64,000 bases of DNA from Powellomyces hirtus. Taxonomy: Eukaryota; Chytridiomycota; Chytridiomycetes; Spizellomycetales; Powellomycetaceae. The translations under genes and the position numbers were made by a program. The stretch covers positions 186,001 through 250,000 of the forward strand of contig JAHLKG010000022.1 in NCBI GenBank assembly GCA_025526995.1. The letters run 5' to 3'. Positions 1 to 11,969 of this stretch are shown here, piece by piece. The notes under the pieces are model-generated. The model made no database searches. It had not been told where the DNA came from and saw only the letters and a program-made list of their open reading frames with translations. Each line of letters begins with the position of its first letter. Within the stretch, counting starts at the first letter, position 1.

Positions 1-23
1 AGCTCAGATCGGTTGCTCTCTAT

Positions 24-2675
24 ATGAAGCGGAGCGGGTTTTCATTGGCATTAAAGGAAGCAGAGCACCTGATCATCGCGCAGCGGATCCTGAGAAATTG
101 GTCCGAATTGCTCACGGAATACCGATCTCTTCGCTACTTGGCGAAGAACGATGCTGCTTTCCTCAATTGCAGCTCCGAAGTGTATGAATGCGTCGTTGCT
201 GCCCTGTTAGAACTTGGTAACCACGACGCAGCACGCGCTATGCTCGTCGAACTGGAGCAAAACAGTAGCCTTCCGACTGTACGGATGTTTATCAATCTTT
301 TCCGAAGTGCGTTGAGTCGGAATGATATGGTCGCCCTGGAGGAGCTTTATCAAAGTCTTGTCCGGCAAGGCATACCACTCAATATAAGATGCTTCGCCAT
401 CCTCATGACAGCGTGGAAAGATGATAAGGGCCGGATCGAAGAACTACTCCAATCGGCTCAGCATTCCAACCTGGGTGATTTCGAAGCCGATATTGAGTAC
501 CAAGAAGCGGCGATAGCAGCTTCGTGTCGAGCTGGTTTCCTGGAACATGCGTACGATCAATTGACGCGATTTCGTCACAAACATCCCAAATCAGAGTCAC
601 AGCAGAACTTCCTCTATGCGGCGATGATCAGAGAGCACCTCCACCGGACAAAGGACCCCCAGCAGGCATTGAACACGGCCGAGAGCCTATTTGCAGAAAT
701 GATGAGGCTTGGCATAGCGCCCACTGTGAGGACGTACACCGTCTTGATGCACGGTTACTTCAAACACAGATCCCTCAATAAAGTGCTAGAAACCTACGAG
801 GCGATGGTCAAATCAGGTTTGGAAGCGGATTCCACAGTCTTCAATGTTATTCTCCGAGCGTGCGTGCTACATGGAGATCTCGCGAAGATGGAGGAAGTCT
901 TCTCTCGACTGCTTGAAACCGGCCTGGAACCGAGCCTGCACATATTAACGAGCGTAATGGCGGGATTTGCATGGCACGGGAGAGTAGACGAGGCTGTCAC
1001 GATTTTTGAGCAGCGCATCAAGGAGAATAGTTTAGAACCTGACGTCGCGTGCTACAACGTGCTGATTCTCGGATTTGGACTGCGGGGAGACGTGAATGGA
1101 TGCATACAGTGGTGGAACAAGATGTTAGAACAGGGTTTATCGCCGGACAGGATAAGCTATACAAGCTTTATGGAAGCCCTCTCGAAATCGGGGGATACCC
1201 GTGTAGAATCAATGTACCAACGCGTTTTTACGACCGAAGTGGAACCCGACGAACGTTCATATGGGCTTCTGGTGAAAGATCGAATACGACGGGGCGAGCT
1301 TGACTCCGCTGTTCAGATCTGGACGGAGTTGCTAGCGAATGGGCTGAACATGGGGCCGACTTCCGTTGCAAATTTGATGGAAGCGTTTCAGGTCCAAGAC
1401 AACATTCCCTTCGCCCGGGATCTTCTGCGTCGCTTTGTGGATAAGGGAGGTGTCATAGATGTCCACGTTTACGGCGTCATGATGAATATGCTTCAAGCCT
1501 CCAGTCGACCGGATGAGATCATCAGAATGTGGCACGGAATGACACAACAGCGCGTGGAGCCAACCGAGAGGATATACCGGCATGTTATCAAAGCACACGT
1601 CGCTGAAAAGGATGCGGAAGGGCTGTGGGCAACGGTCGAAGATATGCGCAGCAGACTATTCGTTCCGCCCGTTAGACTTTGGGAGATAGTCATAAGTTTT
1701 CTGACTACTCTTCGCGGGGCTCCCAACGTTGACAGAGCATATCAATACATGCTGGAGGACAACGTGACACTGTCCGCTCTCTTACTTGACCGCCTGGTGG
1801 AAAGTCCTGTTGCAGAAGCGGATCCGGAGCTGGTGATTCACATCATGCGGCACTGTCTCCAGAAAGGCGAGAAGGCAATGGAAGATGTCAATGCGAGACG
1901 TTTCGTGTACAGATATTTTGTCAACTTGCACGACCAGCGTTATATGGCGGAACTGATTGGGTCCATCATCAAGTCGAGGAATCTCGCTGATCTGAGAGAC
2001 ATTGTCGAGACACTCTGGAAAGCTCGCAACGCATGTGGATTGCTGGAGTGCTGGAACCAGTTACTGCGCTACGACGGCAGCAAGCGGAACGCCACAGAAC
2101 GCATTCTCAGCACGCTCCAAGAGCTAATGTGTGTTAACATACAGTGGCGGGATCTGGCAGCAGGAGACGTTATCGAAAAATTGTTCGGACGAAGTCTGGG
2201 ACTTGAATCCGAGAGCAGGGCGTTGCAAACCTTGCAGAAGCTCCATGACTCGGGACACATGGTCCAGTTTTGGAGGTGCTGGGACATCGCTTTAGAACAC
2301 TCGGAACCCGACAATCAGACAATGGTCTCGCACCTTCTATCCGGCGCACTGGAATGGGCGTTCATTCGCCGTCGAATACCAATCGTCGGCCGCAATCTGT
2401 GGACGCGTCTTGTCGATTACCCCAACCACATCTCCGCCGATATTGTCCTTGTTTACGTTCGTTGTCTGGCGTCCTCCGATGACATCGACGAGATTGTCAA
2501 AATGGCCACAGTGTTCCTCTTGCATCCTGCTTACACCCACATGGCGGAGCCAATTGTGAACGGTACTTTGGGTTTGATCAGATGGAAATGGCCTCTTCGC
2601 GTGAACGACGTGATCGCCTTCTGGGAGACCAGAAATGTTATAGATATTGCTCATCTTAAAGAGGAGTTTTTGTGA
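24..2675 (+). CDS. Pentatricopeptide repeat (PPR) protein, probably mitochondrial
   Basis: An uninterrupted 883-codon frame encodes a helical-repeat protein. PPR units of about 35 residues recur from roughly residue 190 to 560, with the usual pattern of TYT/TVF/CYN openings and G(L/I)xPD/EPD ends (for example GIAPTVRTYTVLMHGYF and GLEPSLHILTSVMAG). PPR proteins bind organellar RNA and act in mitochondrial RNA processing, stability or translation; the particular RNA target cannot be read from the sequence. The C-terminal third is helical but has weaker repeats. The frame stays open to the left edge of the window and the first residues look only weakly like a mitochondrial presequence, so the true start, or a 5' exon, may lie outside. 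Ku70 follows on the same strand after about 260 bp. Confidence 0.85.
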   Translation: MKRSGFSLALKEAEHLIIAQRILRNWSELLTEYRSLRYLAKNDAAFLNCSSEVYECVVAALLELGNHDAARAMLVELEQNSSLPTVRMFINLFRSALSRNDMVALEELYQSLVRQGIPLNIRCFAILMTAWKDDKGRIEELLQSAQHSNLGDFEADIEYQEAAIAASCRAGFLEHAYDQLTRFRHKHPKSESQQNFLYAAMIREHLHRTKDPQQALNTAESLFAEMMRLGIAPTVRTYTVLMHGYFKHRSLNKVLETYEAMVKSGLEADSTVFNVILRACVLHGDLAKMEEVFSRLLETGLEPSLHILTSVMAGFAWHGRVDEAVTIFEQRIKENSLEPDVACYNVLILGFGLRGDVNGCIQWWNKMLEQGLSPDRISYTSFMEALSKSGDTRVESMYQRVFTTEVEPDERSYGLLVKDRIRRGELDSAVQIWTELLANGLNMGPTSVANLMEAFQVQDNIPFARDLLRRFVDKGGVIDVHVYGVMMNMLQASSRPDEIIRMWHGMTQQRVEPTERIYRHVIKAHVAEKDAEGLWATVEDMRSRLFVPPVRLWEIVISFLTTLRGAPNVDRAYQYMLEDNVTLSALLLDRLVESPVAEADPELVIHIMRHCLQKGEKAMEDVNARRFVYRYFVNLHDQRYMAELIGSIIKSRNLADLRDIVETLWKARNACGLLECWNQLLRYDGSKRNATERILSTLQELMCVNIQWRDLAAGDVIEKLFGRSLGLESESRALQTLQKLHDSGHMVQFWRCWDIALEHSEPDNQTMVSHLLSGALEWAFIRRRIPIVGRNLWTRLVDYPNHISADIVLVYVRCLASSDDIDEIVKMATVFLLHPAYTHMAEPIVNGTLGLIRWKWPLRVNDVIAFWETRNVIDIAHLKEEFL

Positions 2676-2939
2676 TGCTATTGTATTTATCGCTGATTTC
2701 TGAGTACACCGTTGGCGAGCGCTCTCATCCAATTGCTCTGTATGCCCTCTGCCACCTGATCGAGCTTGAATTCGAGCTCGAGAAACGAGCCTACACGCGA
2801 CTTCCTGTATACTGACGCGTGCCATAACTGGCTAGAGTGTGGCGCGGCATAGTCTATTGTGCCCTTGTCATGTCATTCAGCTTCTGATCCACTATTCGAT
2901 CAATGCCGCTCCTTCTATCGAACAACCATCGCTGAGGAC

Positions 2940-5326
2940 ATGTCTAGTTATGCGAGTTGGCAGGTAAACCTTCACTTTCTGGAAAGATGCTAGATAATAT
3001 GTTGGGGTCTCATTTTGCTGGGTTGTAGGAAGACCTGCTGGAGGAAGAGGAAGATGAATTCGCGGACGAGGTACAGCTGAATTCATGCGCAGAGTGCCCA
3101 AGCATTAGCTGACAACAAGGTCATAGAACGCTAGCCCAGAGAGGGATTGTGTGATATTTGCAATTGATGTGAGTCCGCTGTTTCCCAACCTGGAGGAGCT
3201 TGCATTGACACGAGACTCACTGCTGCCGCATCTGGTGCTGTAGGCTACAGCGCCCATGCACACACTGGACTCGGACGGAGTATCCTTCTTCAACAGCGCA
3301 ATAAGATGTGCCGCCAAGTTCCTCCAGACGAAAATTATTCAAGCCGAAAGCGATATGATGGGAATGGTTCTTTTTGGCACGGTATGCCTCGCGTCGCGGT
3401 TACCTCAGGCTCTGCGGCGACAACTGATCAAATCCTTCTAGAAAGAGTCAGAAAACGAGCAAAAGTTCAAACACATCATTGCGAAGTACGATCTTGCCAC
3501 ACCCGATGTTGATAGGATTCTGGAACTAGAAGGAATCGTGAAGAGTACGTGTTTGCGTTGTCCCCGATGGGTGTCAGCTGGCATGCCATCCTTACGTAGT
3601 TGGATGCATCCTTCGCAGATCAGCAACTTTCCAATTTGGAGTCTTCTGACGATTACTCTTTGGCTGAGGTATTCTGGCAATGTTCCAACATGTTTTCTGC
3701 CAAGTAAGTCTTGTTACCCGTGGACAACAGTATAGATAGAACCTGAACTGATAGCCATCGCTCAGGGCTCCGAAAGACAGCACACAGCGTATTTTCCTCA
3801 TCACGCATAATGATCGGCCACATGCGGGAAACACAACCTTACTGCAGAACGTTAGGGTTCGAGCAAAGGTAATGTGCCATCGCGACTTGCTAGGTGAGCT
3901 CTCACCGTTCAAAATTTGATTGACGCGTCACAATGAGTAGGATTTGGAAGACCTGGGCATTTCAATTGAACTGTTCCCCATTCAACTGAGCCCCGATCAC
4001 CTCTTCGACTTTTCTGCTTTCTATCAAAATCTCCCCGGAATTGACGGTAACGCCGACGACGATGATCCGGACACTGTCAAGGTGCCCGCCACAGCATCTG
4101 ACAAGTTCGAGATATTGTCAATGAAGATCATGCGGAGAGAAGTGAAAAAGAGGACCACGTTCCGTGTCCCTTTCAAGCTGCATGACGGTCTTACGATCGG
4201 AGTTAAAGGATATAACCTCGTCCAGGAGCAAAAGAAAGGTAGTCACACGTATCTCGACCGGCGGAAGAACCAAGAAGTGCAGCCAGTGACCACCTGGAAG
4301 TGCTCAACACTTGCTGCCGTTGGCAAGGACGCAACCATTGGCCAGGCTGACATGAAATCGTACTGGCCGTACGGCGGTTCTAAAGTGATATTCAGCAAGG
4401 AGGAAGTCAATAGCATCAGACATCTCTGTGAACCAGGACTGGTTCTCCTCGGTTTCAAGCCCCGATTTGCATTGAAGGATAAGCACAACCTTCGGCATTC
4501 ATCGTTCATCTACCCAGACGAGAAAGAATATTCAGGAAGCTCGTCCGTCTACGCCAATTTGCTAGACCGGATGCACGCCCGAGAGAAGATTGCGATATGT
4601 CGCTTAACCGCCCGTGTAAATACGGCGCCAAGGCTAGTTGCTCTGGTGCCTGAAATGAGAAGCAAAGGTGACGAGGTTCCGAGTGGGTTCCATGTCATTT
4701 ATCTCCCCTACGCGGACGACAATCGACGCAACGTTGCGCCTCCGTTGAATGTTGTGCCTGAGGAACATCGAACATTGGCTGAGAGTTTCATCAAGAAGCT
4801 CGTAATCAAAAGGTTCAGTCCCACGAACTACGAAAATCCGGTGCTCCAGAAACATTACAACAATCTGCAGGCCATTGCGCTGATGAAGGACTTCGCGGAA
4901 GATATTGATGACAAGACTCGACCCATGACGGAAAACATGCACCGATTGGTTGGCGGCATGATTGGCGAGTTCAAGAAAACTGTACTGGACGGTGTCGACG
5001 AGACGGCTGTCCCGACGAAGAAGAAGCGGGGGACGCCCGCAGCTGACGCTGACGGAGCCGCGGCTCCCAAGCGGGCCAGAGGTGGTGCTATGACCTTTGA
5101 CGCTGTTCGAGCGAAAGCAGTGGAAGGAAAGGTAATGCACGATTGCTGTCTCCGAGCTCATTAATCATTGAAATTCGAGAGCTGAAATCTTTCCATTATT
5201 TAGTTGAGCTCGTATACTGTTGCGCAAATGACGGACTTTCTGCTGGAGAATAATCCCCACGACGTCAAGCCGGCCAAAAAGAAAGCTGAGCTTATCGCTC
5301 AAGTTCTGGCAGTGTTTGGTCTGTGA
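2940..5326 (+). CDS. KU70: Ku70, DNA-end-binding subunit of the NHEJ Ku heterodimer
   Basis: Nine exons: 2940-2963, 3029-3070, 3142-3168, 3244-3381, 3442-3544, 3619-3703, 3766-3868, 3941-5131 and 5204-5326. They give 611 aa, the usual Ku70 length. After an acidic N-terminus comes the vWA-like domain (RDCVIFAID; DDYSLAEVFWQCSNMF; FLITHNDRPH), then the DNA-encircling beta-barrel (GYNLVQEQKKGSHTYLDRR; PGLVLLGFKP; YADDNRRN; ENPVLQKHYNNLQAIAL). The last exon supplies a C-terminal SAP domain (YTVAQMTDFLLENN ... KKAELIAQVL), which separates Ku70 from Ku80. The protein acts in the nucleus, binding double-strand ends for non-homologous end joining and supporting telomeres. Introns are 60-75 bp. The first 22 codons lie in two tiny exons, so the start rests on match to the acidic Ku70 N-terminus rather than on a long frame. 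Confidence 0.93.
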
Positions 5327-5852
5327 ACAGGAAGCCAAGGAAGCCAAACGCCGCCTAGGTACGGAATCCTCAAGGACCATGCGCTGCTCCGTCGCGAGTC
5401 CCGGTACATATGCACCTGCGGGAAAGTATGACGTACAAACTCCGCCGGCGACAACGGGCTGCTGCCAGTGTACATTCCTTTGCGAACGACTGCATTCGCA
5501 GCCAAGAAATTTGTATCGCACATGTTTGGAAGCAAATGGAAACATGGATATATCGATATCGGAGTTGTCTGCAACCCTTCAAATCGTTTACCATAATCGT
5601 ACGATTGACTGTTACACCGTGTGTTGTATCCCTTGACCTTTTCTGACATGAACAAAATCCAGCAACAAAAATTCATTGAACAGATTATACGGTCTGCATA
5701 CTCCCAAGTTCGCAACTCAGCGCACTACAACCGCAAGCGCTGGCGCTGGCAGTAGAACAAGGTTAATGAAAAACTGGATTTTGACAGCACTCCATCGTTC
5801 CATGCCGCAGTAGACGAGACGCGTTCCTGTCGTCGCACAACCAGAACAGGCG
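5327..5852. other. Intergenic region between Ku70 and FPP synthase
   Basis: About 525 bp between two genes on the + strand. It should hold the Ku70 3' UTR and the FPP synthase promoter. I see no conserved coding frame, RNA gene or repeat in it. Confidence 0.5.
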
Positions 5853-7526
5853 ATGTCACTCTTTCTTGTTCGACCTCTCCGCTTGTTAGTTCAACGGCCA
5901 GCCTTTGCACTAAAAGCATCAACAACACATTCTTTCACGCATTTCATTCGCACTCCTGCACGACGATTCAACAGTATGGTCTCCCCAGCAACCCCCGCCG
6001 TGAACGAGCGAGAGAGCTTTTTGGCCGTATTTGACGCCATCACCGCTGATGTGGTCGCTGAATTGAAGACTTATTATGTGCCCCAGGACGGCATAGATCA
6101 TGTCAAGAACGTGAGAGACCCGACTTGTCGATACAGTTCAGTGGGGGATCACATATAGGAGTCTAATGTTTTGTTTTGTGGTTAGATGCTCAACTACACA
6201 GTCCCAGGAGGTACAGCCCACGACCTGGTTGCTTCGAAAGCAAGCCTTAGTACTAACCCGAGAAAATTACAGGAAAGCTCAACAGAGGACTGACTGTGCC
6301 GTCTGCGCTTCGCTCGCTCTTGAAGCGTGACCTGACGAAGGAGGAGCTGTTCAAGTCTCAAGTGCTGGGTTGGTGCATTGAGCTGGTTGGTAGCATGTTT
6401 CTTTTTGGAACGCCCGCACATGCCTCTGACGTTTGCGTTACCAATCTCAGCTGCAAGCGTTCTTCCTCATCTCCGACGACATCATGGACGGCTCCATCAC
6501 CCGACGTGGACAGCCATGCTGGTACAAGCAGGTGAGACAATGCCGTTTCAGCAATCCTCAAGTATGATTGACTGACAAGCCTGCGTGCTTTCCTCAGCCC
6601 ACCATCGGCATGATCGCCATCAACGACGCCTTCATCTGCGAAGGGGCCATCTACCGTCTCCTCAAGAAGCACTTCCGCAGCACCGCGTACTACCCAGAAC
6701 TATTGGAACTCTTCCACGAAGTCACGTACCAAACCGAGTTGGGCCAAATGATGGATCTCCTTACCGCGCCTGAAGACAATGTTGATCTCAGCAAATTCTC
6801 TATTGAGAAGTAAGTTATCAGCTCGCATCCCCTTCTTCCGGTATGGCTTTGCTGATCAGTTATGTTTCGCACAGACACGCGTACATTGTCGAATACAAAA
6901 CTGCCTACTACTCCTTCTACCTCCCCATCGCGCTCGCCATGCACATGGCCAACGTGACCAGCGAGGCCGCCTTCCAGCAAGCCAAAGCCGTGTTGCTGCC
7001 ATTGGGCGAGTACTTCCAAGTCCAGGACGACTACTTGGACTGCTACGGATCCCCTGAGGTCATTGGCAAGATTGGAACCGACATTGAGGACAACAAGTGC
7101 GGCTGGCTAATTGTTCAGGCCTTGAGCCGCGCCAATGCTGAACAGCGCAAACTCCTTGACGTATGTCACAATACACTGGATTCTCTTAACAAGGCCGATA
7201 TAGATAGGAATGAGGTTACTTACGGTCTTTTCTTTACTCGTGTCATATAGGACAACTACGGCCAGAAATCACCCGAGAATGTGAAAATCGTCAAATCCAT
7301 ATACGAAGAGCTCCAAATTGCTGACATTTACCACGCCTACGAGGAAGCCAGCTACGAGCGCATCTCCAAACTGATCGAGCAGATTGACGAGACACTCATT
7401 CCACGAGAGATGTTTGTCGTGTTCATGAACAGGTTTGTGGTACTTTTGTATCGAATTACTACTATTTAACATATTGAGACATAAATTCTGCTTTCTCATT
7501 CTAGAATCTACAAGCGTAAAGTATAG
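5853..7526 (+). CDS. ERG20: Farnesyl diphosphate synthase with mitochondrial presequence
   Basis: Eight exons: 5853-6110, 6186-6210, 6273-6385, 6451-6531, 6598-6809, 6875-7160, 7251-7432 and 7505-7526, giving 392 aa. The enzyme joins IPP to DMAPP/GPP to make farnesyl diphosphate for sterols, dolichol, ubiquinone and prenylation. The first aspartate-rich motif reads [17 protein letters not shown]; the second is DDYLDCYG followed by [11 protein letters not shown]. Also visible are the PGGKLNRGL substrate-binding motif and the C-terminal YKRKV (family: KRxK). The first 40 residues are Arg/Ser-rich and free of acidic residues ([12 protein letters not shown]), like a mitochondrial targeting sequence. 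A second in-frame ATG at 5975 opens a protein of normal cytosolic FPPS length. Exon 2 is only 25 bp. Confidence 0.95.
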
Positions 7527-7759
7527 AAAATGCTGCTGTTTTCTCCACCCAAAAGAAGACTTTAATTAGGTAGCATAGGCTAGACTACAATTCTTTTTAA
7601 GCTATCCTTAGTAAGTATTGATCGGTGTTTAATGTGCCTGACACGATGCGTGGATAGATTCGCTTGTAACTGGGTGGGAACCGTGGGACATTATTTTGGG
7701 AAATCACAATTCATTGGCTCACAAATCAGTTGGCACTCCAAGATAATGGTAATGGGAGA

Positions 7760-8706
7760 CTACACGGAGACACTTGGTGGCATCGCGGTTCGTGGCATCC
7801 CATGAATCCGATGCATGGGCTCCGGTATCCGCATTGACGACGGCACCAGTCCAAAATCAAATTCTACGTCAGCATTCTCCACTATGATCAGCGGTAGGTC
7901 CGGAAACGGGTTGTGGGTAACATTTTCTGGTGGCCGAAACACCAAAATCTGGCGTCCCGGTGTGTCACCCTCTGACTCATCCACAGCACTACTATCCCCA
8001 GCATCCAATGTGAACTCATCCGTTTCGAGTTCCCGCAGGGCGTCAAGCAGCGCTTCGCTGTGGCCGCCGGGCACCGGCCCCGATTCGCGTATTTGCACCC
8101 AGTCGACGGGTGGCGAGCCTGGTGGTGATAGCAGAAAGTTCTTCTCGAGTTCGGGCACGCGGAGGTGGTCGATGTGGGTGCCTAGTGATGGGTCGAGGAG
8201 GTGAGTTGTGTCGGTGTGCTGGAGAGAGAAAAACAGGCGGATGAGTCGAGTTGTTCGGACATTGTAAGGCTCAATGTGTCCTGATACCCGCTTCCCATTG
8301 CTCACCTCGCCAAAATAGAGCCGGACGTCAGCTCCAAAATTATTCCCCTTCTCCAATTCCCGTCGTGCCCTCTGCGCATCAGCAGTTTTCCGGAACACAG
8401 CTAGAAAATGAAGAAAAAAAAACCACACAGCTCAGCAATGGTTCACCTCGCACGCACTTGTTCTTTGTTCCCCCAACCCACCCCGGAAGCCTTACCCAAA
8501 ACTCTTGCAAACGACTTCAAAAGCACAAATTGCGTGACCGTTCCGTACTGTTCCAAGCTCGCCTTCACTTTTACGCCGCCATCCTGGAATGCCCACGGCG
8601 CCAAATTCGTGATAATGACCGTGTTGGTCGCCACGGGACCCGAAGGTGTGAAGGCCGTGAAGGAGATGCGGGGAGGTGTTGCTGGTGCTGACATTTTGGT
8701 AGGCAT
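7760..8706 (-). CDS. RCN1: Calcipressin (regulator of calcineurin)
   Basis: Two exons on the - strand, 8706-8496 and 8400-7760 (intron 95 bp), give 283 aa. The first exon holds the RRM-like fold (TNTVIITNLAPWAF ... QYGTVTQFVLLKSFARV) and the second its end (FGADVRLYFGE). Downstream is the calcipressin signature: a serine-proline motif in the context FLLSPPGSPPVDWVQI, which calcineurin docks on and which is regulated by phosphorylation, and the RQILVFRPP strand. Calcipressins bind calcineurin and tune calcium signalling in the cytosol. The acidic stretch after the SP motif and the roughly 50-residue tail are longer than in yeast Rcn1. An internal ATG at 8694 is an alternative start. The gene converges on FPP synthase with 233 bp between stop codons. 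Confidence 0.9.
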
Positions 8707-9115
8707 GTAGTTCTTGAATATGGGTGAGATGTAAGTTTTCGATGAGAGTTTTTATCTTCTCACTCTGATGACAACTGTTGGGAAAACCTAAAACGGAAAA
8801 AGCAGAAGGGTGTTGTTTGGACGAGCTTGGCGAACGGGTGGCTGTGACCCCGCTGCGTAAGCAAAGCGCGTTTTGCGAGTTGACCCGCTGCCGTCAATTT
8901 TTGGGCTTTTCATTGTCCTTCAGTCGTAGCACATGCATGCGCAACGTGCAGATCAGGGAGGACTTTGCAGATGGTGCAGATATCTTTGACAAGGTTTTTC
9001 GCTTGGATAAGGAGAGACAGGTTTATAGGGTTGCAGAGCGATCGTACTGCCAGGCTGCCTGTTCTGCGGTCGTGATGAATCTTCACGAATACGATTTATG
9101 TATATCCCTTCTTGT
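8707..9115. other. Intergenic region upstream of RCN1
   Basis: About 410 bp between the RCN1 start and the mannosidase stop, both genes on the - strand. It presumably carries the RCN1 promoter and the mannosidase 3' end. Nothing further is recognised. Confidence 0.5.
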
Positions 9116-11347
<2,232 letters not shown>

Positions 11348-11969
11348 GGCAGCTGGATCTATCGGGGTTTAACGCAGCTTGGTGAGACTGCCTCGCGCGA
11401 CGCGTGAATGGTGAAACAACTCAGTGCTCTTCGGTACCTCTGCTGTGCATGAAATGGGCGAAAAGACGAGGATAGGGGTTAACAAGAAGTTGAAGACAGA
11501 CTGTACCGGTGCCGCCGGGATGATGGCTGCGGTCAATGAGAATATTTTTACACTCGAAGGTAACGCAAGTCGCAAACACCGCCCCAACGACGCGCTTGTT
11601 GGATTTGAGTTAGCGTTCTATCGTACTATCTGATGGTCTCAATATGAGATCCATAAAATAAGATACGAACAGTATCTAGATATCAACTAAGCTCAGTGCG
11701 TAGTACTGTTCAAAGTTCGCAATCGACTGCTTTCTGCATCATCGCCACCCTGGATATTACGTCTAACAATTGAGTCTAACCACATAAAGTCAGTGAAATC
11801 AGTATTGGCTGGTATGGTGCTTCCCACAGCGGTTCTGGGTGTAGTGTGTACGGTTCAGGAGAGAGTAAATTCCCAATCCAAGGTGAACAATCTTGTTAGA
11901 ACACTTCGGTGGCATCGTAAGCAGAACTCTGATGAAACGCGTGTGACGTTCACATCGAGATTCCGATCT
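11348..11969. other. Intergenic region upstream of the mannosidase
   Basis: Roughly 620 bp between the mannosidase start and the first recognisable piece of the broken gene to the right. No supported coding exon, repeat or RNA gene was found; it should include the mannosidase promoter. Confidence 0.45.
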
